64,000 nt of DNA. Origin: Trueperaceae bacterium. GTDB lineage: Bacteria > Deinococcota > Deinococci > Deinococcales > Trueperaceae. The position numbers and the translations under genes are program-made. The DNA is taken from positions 62,001 to 126,000 of the forward strand of contig JAMLIB010000004.1 in NCBI GenBank assembly GCA_023954415.1. The letters are read 5' to 3'. Below, in pieces: positions 1 to 8,491 of this stretch; the first letter of the stretch is position 1; each line of letters begins with the position of its first letter. The notes beneath the pieces were generated by a model that was not told the origin of the DNA, made no database searches, and saw only the letters and a list, made by a program, of their open reading frames with translations.

Positions 1-191
1 CGACCTTCATCAGCTCGCCCGAGCTGAGGACTTTGCCGATCGGCCTGCAGTCGTTCATCGGGCAGTACAGCACCGACTGGAACCTGCTCATGGCCGGCGC
101 GGTCGTCACGACCGTGCCCGTCATCGTCCTGTTCGTCTTCCTGCAACGCTACCTGGTGGCAGGGCTCACGGCCGGGGCGGTGAAGGGGTGA
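1..191 (+). CDS. Sugar ABC transporter permease, C-terminal end (partial)
   Basis: The window opens inside this gene; the frame starts at base 3 and ends with TGA at 189-191, giving about 62 residues. The tail reads like MalG/UgpE-type permeases: a short loop with a conserved LPIGLQSF segment, a periplasmic stretch, one hydrophobic helix ([20 protein letters not shown]) and a short cytoplasmic end. It would form the inner-membrane channel of a binding-protein-dependent sugar importer. Its stop overlaps the GTG of the GntR gene (GTGA), so it heads the same operon and probably imports the sugar handled downstream. Confidence 0.8.
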   Translation, partial: TFISSPELRTLPIGLQSFIGQYSTDWNLLMAGAVVTTVPVIVLFVFLQRYLVAGLTAGAVKG

Positions 192-946
192 TCACGAGGC
201 TCTCGCCGCCCGACTGGCGCGCGGCCCTCGCCGTGACCGGGAAGGTCGTCGGCACGTCCCAGAGCGAGCACGCGCACAACACCCTCTTCCAGGCGATCGT
301 GCAGGGTCGCGTGGGGCCGGCCTGCCACCTCGCGGAGCAGCCGATCGCCGACACCATCGGCGTGAGCCGCATCTCCGTGCGCGACGCCATCCGGCAGCTC
401 GAGTCGGCCGGCCTCGTGAGCATCTACCCGCATCGGGGCGCGTTCACCGTCAGCTTCACGCCGCAGGACATCGAGGAGATCTTCAGCCTGCGCGCCGCGC
501 TCGAGTCCCTCGCGATAAGGCTCGTGGCCCAGGCCGCCAAGCGCACGGACATCGCGCGGCTCGAGGACGTCATCGACGAGATGGCGGCCGTCGAGGCGCG
601 CGGCGACCGCTACGCGGGGGCGCAGGCGGACGCCAAGTTCCACGGCATCCTGATGGAGGTGTCCGGCCACGGGCGCGCCTTCGCGTCCTGGAAGCGCATG
701 AGCGCGCAGATCACGATGGCCGTCTACAGCGCGGCCTCCTACTACGACGCCATCGGCAACCTGGCCGGGCGCCACGTGACGATCATCGAAGGCCTCAAGT
801 CCGGCGATGCCGACCGCTGCGAGCGGCTCATCGTCGAGCACATCATCAGCGGGAGCCACCTCCTCCTGGAGGCCGTGGGCCGCCAGAAGCTGCTCGAGGA
901 CCGGACCCGCCGCCGTGAGCACGCGGCCAGCGAGGAAGACGCATGA
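188..946 (+). CDS. GntR family transcriptional regulator (FadR-like)
   Basis: The 252-residue protein has an N-terminal winged helix (about residues 25-80; [20 protein letters not shown] followed by a recognition helix and the wing at HRGAFTV) and an all-helical FadR/FCD ligand-binding domain (about 90-230). FCD domains bind small acids or sugars through a metal site; the paired histidines near FHGIL and GRHVTII fit this. The GTG start overlaps the permease stop, and its own stop overlaps the next start (ATGA), so it is translationally coupled in the sugar operon. It most likely represses that operon and is relieved by a pathway intermediate. The effector is unknown. Confidence 0.88.
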   Translation: MITRLSPPDWRAALAVTGKVVGTSQSEHAHNTLFQAIVQGRVGPACHLAEQPIADTIGVSRISVRDAIRQLESAGLVSIYPHRGAFTVSFTPQDIEEIFSLRAALESLAIRLVAQAAKRTDIARLEDVIDEMAAVEARGDRYAGAQADAKFHGILMEVSGHGRAFASWKRMSAQITMAVYSAASYYDAIGNLAGRHVTIIEGLKSGDADRCERLIVEHIISGSHLLLEAVGRQKLLEDRTRRREHAASEEDA

Positions 947-2100
947 GAATCGACCGCATCACCGCCTCCGTCATCCGCTACCCGCTTCCGCGACCCCTGC
1001 GGCCGTCGTGGGCGCCGGGTCGGGAGTTCGGCAGCACCACCTGCACGCTCCTGGAGGTCACGACCGGCGACGGCATGGTCGGCTACGGGGCCGCGCCGGA
1101 CACGGGTCGGATCGGCCTCGCGACCATCTCCGACATGGTCGCGCCGTACGTGCTCGGCAAGGACCCGTTCCAGGTGGAGGAGATCAGCCCGATCCTGCGC
1201 AACGCCGCGCGCGACGGCAGCTACCCATGGGGCTTCGAGACGGCCCTGTGGGACATCATCGGCAAGGCCGCCGGTATGCCCGTGTACCGGCTGTGGGGGG
1301 CGCACAAGCGGCGCATCCGAGCGTACGCGAGCCTCGCCGAGCTCACGAGCGTGGAGGAGCAGGTCGAGCGCTTGAGCGCGCTGAAGGCGCTCGGCTTCAC
1401 GGCCGCCAAGCTGCGCCTGCGGCGCCCGAGCATCCGCGAGGACATCGCCTTCGTGGAAGGGGTGCGCTCCGCCATCGGCGACTCCATGGAGCTCATGGTC
1501 GACGCCAACCAGGCGCACGTCATGCCGAGCCCCGGCCCGCACAACTTCTGGCGCTTCGAGGACGCGCTCGCAGTCGCCAGGGCCATGCAGGACCTCGGCA
1601 TCCTGTGGCTCGAGGAGCCGCTCCACCGCTACGACTACGGGGGCTTGGCGCGCCTATGCGACGCCGTCGACATCCCCATCGCTGGCGGCGAGCTCAACCT
1701 CGGCCTGCACGAGTACAAGCTCCTCATCGACCGCGGCTGCTACGACATCATCCAGGCCGACTGCGCCTTCTCCGAGGGCGTGTTCCAGCTGCGCAAGGTG
1801 GCCGCGCTGGCCGAGCTCGCCTACAAGCGCTTCATCCCGCACACCTGGTCGAACGGCGTCGGGCTGGCCGCCAACCTCCAGCTCGCCGCCGCCACGCCCA
1901 ACTGCGACTGGTTCGAGTTCCCCATCGACCCGCCCGCCTGGACGCCGGCCGCGCGCGACTTCATGCTCGACCGGCCGTTCGAGGTGGACGCCGACGGCTA
2001 CATCACCGTTGGCGACGCGCCCGGCATGGGCATGGAGTTCGACCGCGAGGCCGTGGCGCCGTACGTCGTCGCGACCTGGGATAGCCGGGCGGCGAGTTGA
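943..2100 (+). CDS. Enolase-superfamily (mandelate racemase/MLE type) sugar-acid dehydratase
   Basis: The 385-residue length and order fit the family: an N-terminal capping domain (about 1-125) and a TIM-barrel. Metal ligands are visible as D187 (VDANQ), E224 (LEEPL) and E250 (GGELN). A K-x-R pair (K156, R158) ends strand 2, and a D273/H300 pair (QADC; PHTWSNG) resembles the Asp-His dyad of the MR subgroup. Family members abstract the alpha proton of a carboxylate; in sugar operons they usually dehydrate aldonates to 2-keto-3-deoxy acids. The substrate cannot be read from sequence. The ATGA overlap with the GntR gene and TTGA overlap with the aldolase show one transcript. Confidence 0.85.
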   Translation: MRIDRITASVIRYPLPRPLRPSWAPGREFGSTTCTLLEVTTGDGMVGYGAAPDTGRIGLATISDMVAPYVLGKDPFQVEEISPILRNAARDGSYPWGFETALWDIIGKAAGMPVYRLWGAHKRRIRAYASLAELTSVEEQVERLSALKALGFTAAKLRLRRPSIREDIAFVEGVRSAIGDSMELMVDANQAHVMPSPGPHNFWRFEDALAVARAMQDLGILWLEEPLHRYDYGGLARLCDAVDIPIAGGELNLGLHEYKLLIDRGCYDIIQADCAFSEGVFQLRKVAALAELAYKRFIPHTWSNGVGLAANLQLAAATPNCDWFEFPIDPPAWTPAARDFMLDRPFEVDADGYITVGDAPGMGMEFDREAVAPYVVATWDSRAAS

Positions 2101-3347
2101 ACGGCCGTATGGCCCTGCAGCAGGCGGCGTACGCCGTGGCCGCCGCGCCGGCCTCCGAGGCGGCCGGGCTCGCGGCCGGGCTGCTCGCGGAGTGCGCCCG
2201 CCTGGGCGTGGCGCCCGCGCCGGTCGGCACCGTCTACCGCGCCCTGGCCGAGGGGCGGATCGCGCCCCTCACGGTTCCCGCCTTCAACGTGCGGGGCCTC
2301 ACCTTCGACGTGGTGAGCGCCATCTACCGGCGTGCCACCGAGCAGGACGCGGCCGGTGTGATGTTCGAGCTGGCCCCGTCCGAGGCCGCCGTGGCCGACC
2401 AGTCCTTCGCCCAGTACGCCGCCCTCGTGTGCGCGGCGGCGGCCGTCACCGGCTACCGCGGCCCCGTGCTCGTGCAGGGCGACCACTTCTCGGTCGAGGA
2501 GGCCGCGGACGCCGTTCGCGTCGAGTCGTTGGCCCGCGACGCGCTGGCGAGCGGCTTCCTCCAGATCGACCTCGACGCGGCCGCCCTCGCCGAGGAGGGC
2601 GCGAGCGCGGCGGCGCGCCAGGGCCGCAACGCGGCCGTCACGGCCGGCCTGATGGCGCGGCTCGCGCCGCACGCCCCCGCCGGGACGATCTTCGGCGGCG
2701 AGGTGGGGGAGATCGGCGGGGCGAACACCACGCCGGAGGAGTTGGACGTGTTCGTCGACCTCGTGCGGCGCCATGCGGGGGCGGCCGCAGGGCTCTTCGG
2801 CAAGGTGAGCGTGCAGACGGGCACGCGTCACGGCGGCGTGACCGACGCGGCGGGCAGGAAAGCGCGCATGCCGCTCGACACGGGCCTGGCGCGCGAGCTG
2901 GCCGACGTCGCCCGCGCGAAGGGCCTGCCCGGCATCGTCCAGCACGGCGCCTCGACGCTCCAGAGAGACCAGTTCGCCGCCCTGCCCGGCTGCGGCGTCG
3001 TCGAGGTGCACCTGGCCACGAACCTACAGGACCTCGTGTTCGATTCGCCCGCCTTCCCGCCCGAGCTGCGCGCCGAGCTGGTCGCGGCCGCGCTCGGCAG
3101 CTCCGTCGGCGCGGCCGAGCGCGGCGCGGACACCTCGGGTGTCGGCGACCAGCTCTTCAGGCAGCGCCGCTGGAGCCTCTGGGGGCCGTTCAAGCGCCGC
3201 CTCCTCGACCTCCCGGCCGAGACCCGCGCGAGCCTCGCCGCGGGCGTGGCCGACTGGGCCGGCGAGCTGCTGGTCGCGTTCGGCCTCGCCGGGCGCGCGG
3301 CGGAGATACGCGGCCTTTACGCCGACGCCGCGGCCTCGGACGGGTGA
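2097..3347 (+). CDS. Class II (metal-dependent) aldolase, fructose-bisphosphate aldolase-like
   Basis: This protein resembles class II fructose/tagatose-bisphosphate aldolases: PAFNVRG near residue 61, VQGDH at 126-130 (catalytic Asp129 and zinc His130), FGGEVGEIGG with Glu202, a TRHGG segment with His245 in place of the usual TSHG, and IVQHGAST with His283. At 416 residues it is longer than the usual 280-350, with extra N- and C-terminal parts. It would cleave a ketose (bis)phosphate to a triose phosphate plus an aldehyde. The TTG at 2097 overlaps the dehydratase stop; ATG 2109 is an equally possible start. Its exact substrate is unknown; it may act on the product of the adjacent PfkB kinase. 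Confidence 0.82.
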   Translation: MNGRMALQQAAYAVAAAPASEAAGLAAGLLAECARLGVAPAPVGTVYRALAEGRIAPLTVPAFNVRGLTFDVVSAIYRRATEQDAAGVMFELAPSEAAVADQSFAQYAALVCAAAAVTGYRGPVLVQGDHFSVEEAADAVRVESLARDALASGFLQIDLDAAALAEEGASAAARQGRNAAVTAGLMARLAPHAPAGTIFGGEVGEIGGANTTPEELDVFVDLVRRHAGAAAGLFGKVSVQTGTRHGGVTDAAGRKARMPLDTGLARELADVARAKGLPGIVQHGASTLQRDQFAALPGCGVVEVHLATNLQDLVFDSPAFPPELRAELVAAALGSSVGAAERGADTSGVGDQLFRQRRWSLWGPFKRRLLDLPAETRASLAAGVADWAGELLVAFGLAGRAAEIRGLYADAAASDG

Positions 3348-3417
3348 GCAGGCGCATGAGGGCTCTCGTGCGCGTATGCGTGCTGACCGACGGCCCGGGG
3401 CGAGCGTGACCCCGCGC

Positions 3418-4479
3418 ATGGATGCTCCTATCCTCTTCCTGGGCATGGCCACGCTGGACTTCGTGACCGTCGTCCCGCACCTGCCGGTATCGGACGAGGT
3501 GTTCGAGGTCCGCTCGTTGAGCATGCACGGCGGCGGGCCCGCCGCCACCGCCGCCGTGGCCTGCGCCCGGCTTGGCGGCCGCGCGAGCTTCGCCGGCGCC
3601 CTCGGCCAAGACTCGGTGGCGGAGACCGTCGCGGCGGAGTTGGTCCGCGAGGGGGTGGACACGAGGCTCCTTGGGCGCGCGCGCAACGCTGCCACGCCTT
3701 CCGCCGTGATCCTAGTGGAGGAAGGCCTTGGCCACCGCGCGATCCTCTACTCGAAGGGGACCGCGCCAGAGCCCGAGTGGACAGCGGAACTCGAAGCGTC
3801 CGTGCGGGGCGCGGCCATGCTGCACATCGACGGCTTCCATCCGCTCACCGCCATCCGCGCCGCCCGGGCGGCGCGCGCCGCCGGGGTGAGCGTGTCGTTC
3901 GACGGCGGCGCCGGCATCCGCTGGCCCCACCTCGACGAGTTGCTGCCCCTCGTCGACCTGCTCGTCGTGGCCCGGTCGTTCGCCGAACGCGAGGCCGGCG
4001 AGGGCGACCCTGCCGCGGCCGCGCGGGCGTTGGCGCGGGCGTACGGTGCACGCGAGGTCGTGGTCACCGACGGGGCGCGCGGCGCTTGGTACTTCGTGGC
4101 CGGTGAGGGTGTTCGCGGGGGCGGTGCGGCCAGTGGTGGCGCGGCCAGTGGTGGCGCGGCCAGCGACGGTGCTGCGGGCGCCGGTGCGGTCGGTGCCGGC
4201 GGTGCCGGTCGCGGTGCGGGCGGTGAGCCCGGCGAGGGCCACGTGCCCGCCTACGCGGTGGACGTCGTCGACACCACGGGCGCCGGCGACGTCTTCCACG
4301 GCGCCTACGCGCTGGCGAGGTCCGAAGGGGCGGGGGTGCCGGACGCCGTGCGCTTCGCCTCGGCGGCCGCTGCCCTCAAGTGCCGCGCGCCTGGCGGCAG
4401 GGCGGGCATACCGGGCCGGGCCGAGGTCGAGGCGCTGATCGCCGGCCGCGCGCCGGGCGAAGGGAACGGGAGAACATGA
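3418..4479 (+). CDS. PfkB family carbohydrate kinase
   Basis: This ribokinase-fold sugar kinase has both PfkB signatures: GGGPAATAAVACARLGG near the N-terminus and DTTGAGDVFHGAYALA near the C-terminus, where the Asp of GAGD is the catalytic base. It phosphorylates a sugar or keto-sugar-acid using ATP. An unusual Gly/Ala/Ser-rich insert of about 43 residues (roughly 232-275) lies just before the C-terminal signature and contains a 15-bp tandem repeat. ATG 3418 was chosen because the conserved strand begins a few residues later; GTG 3406, with a nearer GGGG, and ATG 3376 are in-frame alternatives. The stop overlaps the next gene's ATG. Confidence 0.87.
   Translation: MDAPILFLGMATLDFVTVVPHLPVSDEVFEVRSLSMHGGGPAATAAVACARLGGRASFAGALGQDSVAETVAAELVREGVDTRLLGRARNAATPSAVILVEEGLGHRAILYSKGTAPEPEWTAELEASVRGAAMLHIDGFHPLTAIRAARAARAAGVSVSFDGGAGIRWPHLDELLPLVDLLVVARSFAEREAGEGDPAAAARALARAYGAREVVVTDGARGAWYFVAGEGVRGGGAASGGAASGGAASDGAAGAGAVGAGGAGRGAGGEPGEGHVPAYAVDVVDTTGAGDVFHGAYALARSEGAGVPDAVRFASAAAALKCRAPGGRAGIPGRAEVEALIAGRAPGEGNGRT
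4123..4164 (+). repeat. 15-bp in-frame tandem repeat in the PfkB gene
   Basis: Two full copies of a 15-bp unit (GGTGGCGCGGCCAGT/C) at 4135-4149 and 4150-4164, preceded by a 12-bp partial copy at 4123-4134. They encode Gly-Gly-Ala-Ala-Ser repeats inside a longer Gly/Ala insert. Replication slippage is the likely origin. Confidence 0.85.
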
Positions 4480-5795
4480 CCAAGAGCAAGGTCGGACTCG
4501 TGTCCGTTGGCGTGCCGTGGTTCGACGTGGCTCGCGCCGACGAGATGGTCGGCGCCACCCGCGCGGCACTGACGCGGGAGTTCGCCGTCGTCGGGCCCGA
4601 GCGGACCGTCACGGACGGCGCGGAGCTCACCAGCGCGCTCGCCGCCATGCGGCAGGCCGACGTGAGCGCGGCCGTGTTCCAGCTCGGGACCTTCCCGGAC
4701 GGCAACACGCCCGCCCAGGTAGCCGAGACCCTCGGCGTGCCCGTCGTGCTGAGCGGCTTCCCCGAGCCCATCGCGGACGGCCGCGTGCCGAACAACAGCC
4801 TGTGCGGCCTCAACATGGCTACTTACACGCTGGCGGAGCTCGGGCACCGCTACTCGCACGTCTTCGGCGACCCCCGCGAGGCGCGCGCCGCCGCGCGGCT
4901 CGTGCAGCACGCCCGCGCGGCCGCCACGTTGCAGGGCCTGCGCGGCAGCGTGGTCGGCCTCATCGGTTACCGCGCGCCTGGCTTCTACCCCGCGACGTTC
5001 GACGAGCTCCTGCTGCGGCGCACGTTCGGCGTGCGGGTGGAGCACCTGGGCATCCAGGAGGTCACGGACCGGGTGAGGGCAGGGTCGTTCAAGGAGCCGC
5101 CCGTCGCCGCGTTCCCCACCATCGAGGGTGGCGAGCTCGGGCCGGAGGCCGTCCGGTGGCTGGGGAGGTACTACGGCGCGCTGGCCGACGCCGTCGCGGC
5201 CAGCGGGCTGGGGACCGTGGCCATCAAGGACTGGCCCGAGATGGCGCCGTTCGTGCCCGAGATACCGGCCGGCATCTGGCCCGCCCTGAGCTGGCTGCAG
5301 GACGACGGCGTGAACGTGGCGCCCGAGGGCGACGTCAACGGCGCCGTGACCATGGAGCTCCTCGCGCGCCTGACGGGCGGCGGGACTCCGTTCTTCGCCG
5401 ACATCAGCGCGTTCGACGAGGACGCCTCCACGCTCGTCCTCTGGCATTACGGCGGCGGCACCAGGCTGGCGCGCTCCCCGAGCGAGGTCCGGTTCGGCGC
5501 CGACGGGCGCGAGCTCGAGTTCTCCCTCAAGCCGGGGGCGGGTGTCCTGGCGCGCCTAGGCTACAGCCGAGGGGCCTACCGGCTACTGCTCATCGAGGTC
5601 GAGGTCCTCGGCGAGCGCCTGACCCTGCGGCGGGCCGCGGGCCGCGTGAGGACCACGCGCACGAACGCCGCCGCCGTGGTGGAGGAGCTGCTCGGCGGCG
5701 GGTGGGAGCACCACGTGTCGTTCGTGCACGGCGAGGTGGCCGAGGCGCTCGTCGCGTTCGCGAAGCAGGCAGGGTTGCCCGTCACGCGGCTTTAG
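4476..5795 (+). CDS. L-fucose/L-arabinose isomerase-fold protein
   Basis: The 439-residue protein starts at ATG 4476, which overlaps the kinase TGA and follows GGGAG. Its N-terminal half has the Rossmann-like pattern of FucI/AraA-type isomerases (KVGLVSVGVPWFD; later VFQLGTFPDGN and GVPVVLSGFPEP). The second half has conserved acidic segments (KDWPEMAPF, EGDVNGAVTMELL, FADISAFDED) that fit a Mn-binding isomerase active site. Such proteins interconvert aldoses and ketoses. With the kinase and aldolase it suggests an isomerase-kinase-aldolase route. I cannot name the sugar; the family also includes sulfoquinovose isomerases, so the identity should be left open. Confidence 0.75.
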   Translation: MTKSKVGLVSVGVPWFDVARADEMVGATRAALTREFAVVGPERTVTDGAELTSALAAMRQADVSAAVFQLGTFPDGNTPAQVAETLGVPVVLSGFPEPIADGRVPNNSLCGLNMATYTLAELGHRYSHVFGDPREARAAARLVQHARAAATLQGLRGSVVGLIGYRAPGFYPATFDELLLRRTFGVRVEHLGIQEVTDRVRAGSFKEPPVAAFPTIEGGELGPEAVRWLGRYYGALADAVAASGLGTVAIKDWPEMAPFVPEIPAGIWPALSWLQDDGVNVAPEGDVNGAVTMELLARLTGGGTPFFADISAFDEDASTLVLWHYGGGTRLARSPSEVRFGADGRELEFSLKPGAGVLARLGYSRGAYRLLLIEVEVLGERLTLRRAAGRVRTTRTNAAAVVEELLGGGWEHHVSFVHGEVAEALVAFAKQAGLPVTRL

Positions 5796-5885
5796 CGGCC
5801 GTCACTTCGGTATGACCCTGGCGGATGCGCGCTAGGGCGGCGTGGCGAGGGCGCAGCCGCCGCTCACTGGCTGCACGCCTGGCTG

Positions 5886-5891
5886 TACCCT
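5886..5891 (+). promoter_or_regulatory. Leaderless-type -10 hexamer (TACCCT)
   Basis: TACCCT ends 6 nt before ATG 5898, with no purine-rich ribosome site between them, so the transcript would start at or next to the start codon. Confidence 0.45.
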
Positions 5892-5897
5892 GGCCGC

Positions 5898-6353
5898 ATG
5901 ATCGAAGGCGCCCGCTACGCACACACTAACCTCGTCGCCCGCGACTGGCGGGTGTTGGCCGCGTTCTACACGGACCTCTTCGGCTGCCGCTTCGTGCCGC
6001 CCGAGCGCGACGACGCCGGTCCGCTCCTCGAGGCCGGCACGGGCGTGCCGGGAGCAAGGATGGCCGGAGTCCACCTGCGCCTTCCCGGGCACGGCGACAC
6101 GGGGCCGACGCTGGAGATATACGCGTACTCGCCGGTTCTCGAGGCGCCCGGTACGGCGGTCAACCGCCCGGGCTACGGGCACCTCGCGTTCGAGGTGGCG
6201 TCCGTGGCTGGCGCGCGAGAGCAGGTCCTGGCGGCGGGCGGGTCGCCCGTCGGCGAGATCGTCACGCTGGCGCGCGGCAACGGTACGAAGGTCACGTGGT
6301 GTTACGTGACCGACCCCGAGGGGAACATCATCGAGCTGCAGTCTTGGAGCTAG
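5898..6353 (+). CDS. VOC (glyoxalase/bleomycin-resistance) family protein
   Basis: The 151-residue single-gene VOC protein has two beta-alpha-beta-beta-beta modules: the first from YAHTNLVARDWRVLAAFYTD, the second from GYGHLAFEVASV. The metal-ligand positions look filled by His9 (AHTN), Glu (LEIYAY), His (GHLAFE) and Glu near the end (NIIELQ). This set suggests a metal-dependent lyase or dioxygenase rather than a drug-binding protein. The substrate is unknown. The gene is monocistronic, preceded by a leaderless-type -10 element. Confidence 0.82.
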   Translation: MIEGARYAHTNLVARDWRVLAAFYTDLFGCRFVPPERDDAGPLLEAGTGVPGARMAGVHLRLPGHGDTGPTLEIYAYSPVLEAPGTAVNRPGYGHLAFEVASVAGAREQVLAAGGSPVGEIVTLARGNGTKVTWCYVTDPEGNIIELQSWS

Positions 6354-6403
6354 GGCTACGCTCCATTTCTAGAGCAGGCTAGGTCCAACGAAGGAGGTCG
6401 GCG

Positions 6404-6856
6404 ATGGCTGGTACCATGTTCGTTCCTACCCGCTCGGCGCCCCCCGTGCTTGGCGTGCGCACCCTCGGCCTCCAGGCCGCCAACGAGTTCGAGGTCGCGG
6501 CCCGTATCAAGGCAGGGCTACCAAGCTAAGCCGTCCACGCTCTGGCCAAGGAGCTCGATCGCCCGAGTAAGTACGTTCTGGAGGTCACCGGCATCCCTGA
6601 GAGCACCTTCCACAATCACCAGAAGGCGCGCAAACCGCTCTCGCCCGACGCGTCGAGTCGGGTGTACCAGGTGGCCAGAGCGGTGGAGGCGGCCGAGGAG
6701 TACTTCGACGGTGACAAGGACACGGCGCAACGCTGGCTCACCCACCCGAAGGTCGCCCTTGGCGGTGAGGTCCCTCTCGAGTTCGCCGCTACCCCACAAG
6801 GTAGGGACTACGTCGTCAAGCTCCTGAGCCGCATGGCGCACGGGATCATAAGCTGA
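6404..6856 (+). pseudogene. Xre/MbcA/ParS-type antitoxin, interrupted by an in-frame TAA
   Basis: A strong ribosome site (AAGGAGG) precedes ATG 6404. The frame runs 150 codons to TGA 6854-6856 but has TAA at 6527-6529 (codon 42). The part after the stop is a clear RES-partner antitoxin: a helix-turn-helix (AVHALAKELDRPSKYVLEV, GIPESTFHNHQK) followed by the DUF2384 toxin-binding domain (AEEYFDGDKDTAQRWLTHP). Because the reading frame is intact on both sides, a single-base change (for example from CAA or GAA) explains the break. Translation of only 41 residues would give no functional antitoxin. A sequencing error is possible. Confidence 0.78.
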
Positions 6857-6903
6857 GCCGCACGACCTACAGGATCAGCAAAGCGAAGTACCGGGACGGC
6901 ACC

Positions 6904-7374
6904 ATGATGGACGTCGGAGCGCGCCTCTACGGCGGGCGTTGGAACTCGCCTGGTCACGACGCGATCTACACCAGCGGCAACCTCACTCTCGCGATGCTCG
7001 AGGTGCTCGTGCATGTCGACGACGCGGAGGCGTTCGGAAGGATCCCGTACGTCTTCCACGCGGTGAGCTTCGCGGACATCGCCGTCGCCACCCTGGCATC
7101 GGCCGACCTTCCCGCGAACTGGAACGCAAGACCTGAGGCCGGCGCCACACAGGTCGCAGGCGACGAGTGGCTCGAGAGCCTCATCACGCCGGTGCTCGCT
7201 GTCCCAAGCGTCATCGTCCCGCTCGAGCTCCGGTACGATCCCGCCTACCTCAACTACGTCATCAACCCCAAGCACCCTGACTTCGCGACCCGGGTCGTGT
7301 CAGGACCCATCCACGATCTCGTGTGGGATCCACGGTTCCTGGTTCGGGCATCCGAGCCGCGATCAGGGCGGTGA
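6904..7374 (+). CDS. RES domain toxin (NAD+-degrading type)
   Basis: This is the toxin partner of the Xre-type antitoxin directly upstream. The RES core is present: GARLYGGRWNSPG with the conserved Arg, IYTSGNLTLAMLEVLVH with Tyr and Glu, and VLAVPSVIVP with the conserved Ser, then the YVINPKHPDF end. RES toxins consume NAD+. The family normally begins about 17 residues earlier; in this frame that segment (TYRISKAKYRDG) is present, but the only codon near its beginning is CTG 6853, overlapping the antitoxin stop. The first ATG is 6904, which clips the first strand. The gene may therefore be poorly expressed or may use a CTG start. Confidence 0.82.
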   Translation: MMDVGARLYGGRWNSPGHDAIYTSGNLTLAMLEVLVHVDDAEAFGRIPYVFHAVSFADIAVATLASADLPANWNARPEAGATQVAGDEWLESLITPVLAVPSVIVPLELRYDPAYLNYVINPKHPDFATRVVSGPIHDLVWDPRFLVRASEPRSGR

Positions 7375-7446
7375 AACGAGTAGGGTCGTGCTAGAGATCA
7401 CGTAGGACGCCGCGGAGGCGGCTCGTGTTCGGGAGGCTTAGGGTCT

Positions 7447-7983
7447 ATGGAGCGGATCGAGGAGTACTACCCCCACGCGCTGCTGCAACGGTTCGGTGAC
7501 ACCGTCGCGGCAGCAGGGAAGCAGGCCGTGGCAGCGGTGGAGGACGTGATCGGAAGGCTCGATGTGCTCGACCCCGAGATGCTGAACACCCCGGTGGCGC
7601 CAGGCAAGTGGACCGCACTGGAGGTTGCCGATCACCTGCAGCGCGTCACCGAGCTGTACGTGCATGGCTTGGCGCGGGTGCGGCGCGGTCAAGAACCGTT
7701 CAGGACGGAGAAGGGTTTCATCGCCGAAGACGGCGGTCTAGTGGTGAACCTCCCGGAAGTGGAGCCCGGCGAGGACCTGACGTTGGAAGGGGTGACGGTG
7801 GCCCTCAGGCGGTCGACGCTGAGGCTGATCGAGGCAGCCGATGCCGCCGAAGCGGAAGGCCTCAAGGACGCGGTCGTCAACATGAACCCGTTCTTCGGCG
7901 AGCTGACGCCACTCGGTAGCGTGCAGATGGCGGCGCTGCACGCTCGACATCACATCAGACGGCACCTGGCGCGCGCCTCGTGA
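7447..7983 (+). CDS. DinB/YfiT-like four-helix-bundle protein
   Basis: The 178-residue protein has the DinB-2 pattern: an early PGKWTALEVADHLQRV helix with a metal-ligand His, and a C-terminal helix ending in HARHHIRRHL, where two further His complete the metal site. The fold belongs to the bacillithiol/mycothiol S-transferase-like superfamily, and many members are stress-induced. GGGAGG at about 7431 provides a ribosome site. Three other DinB-type proteins occur in this window (43016, 45668, 56255), all single-copy and not neighbours. The substrate is unknown. Confidence 0.8.
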   Translation: MERIEEYYPHALLQRFGDTVAAAGKQAVAAVEDVIGRLDVLDPEMLNTPVAPGKWTALEVADHLQRVTELYVHGLARVRRGQEPFRTEKGFIAEDGGLVVNLPEVEPGEDLTLEGVTVALRRSTLRLIEAADAAEAEGLKDAVVNMNPFFGELTPLGSVQMAALHARHHIRRHLARAS

Positions 7984-8135
7984 CGGTTCGAGTGGGCCGG
8001 CGGCAGTTGGCGCCCACCCTTCACCGGGCCGGCATGAACGTTGACACCCCGTCGGAGGTGTCGGTACACTGACCGTCGCCCCGTTAGCCGGGTGGCTGTT
8101 TCGCATAAGGCTAGGGGTAGCAAGACCTTCGTCGT

Positions 8136-8212
<77 letters not shown>

Positions 8213-8226
8213 GGAAAGTACGACGG

Positions 8227-8254
8227 GAACGGCGCTTCTACGGAGGCGCCGTTC
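8227..8254 (+). terminator. Hairpin just downstream of tRNA-Ala
   Basis: Perfect 9-bp stem GAACGGCGC (8227-8235) with GCGCCGTTC (8246-8254). There is no T-run, so it may be a terminator or processing hairpin on the island side of attL. It is followed at about 8267-8289 by a doubled GGTTGGTAGCA. Confidence 0.5.
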
Positions 8255-8491
8255 GACATTTGGCCGGTTGGTAGCAGGTTGGTAGCAGGATGCACCGCGA
8301 ACGGGCTCCGGCAGCACATCCCGGAGCTTGATCACGAGCCCTTCGTCATCCGCTCTGGCCTTGAGGATTTTGAACCCGCGAACGGGTTCTAGACCCCGGA
8401 AGACCTCAGGAGCTGGGACCACAGTCCGCGTGCTGGCGGCCTCGCCGACGCTCCCGACTAACACGCCCTCCACGCCCAAATCGAGTCGGCC

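Noticed and set aside
2009-3409. Long Arg/Pro-rich frames antisense or out of frame to real genes
   Set aside because: High GC creates many long spurious frames. They show extreme Arg/Pro/Gly composition, no domains and lie over clearly recognised genes.
6450-6827. Plus-strand frame across the antitoxin region (MACAPSASRPPTSSRS...)
   Set aside because: It is an out-of-frame shadow; the antitoxin frame carries the recognisable HTH and DUF2384 sequence.
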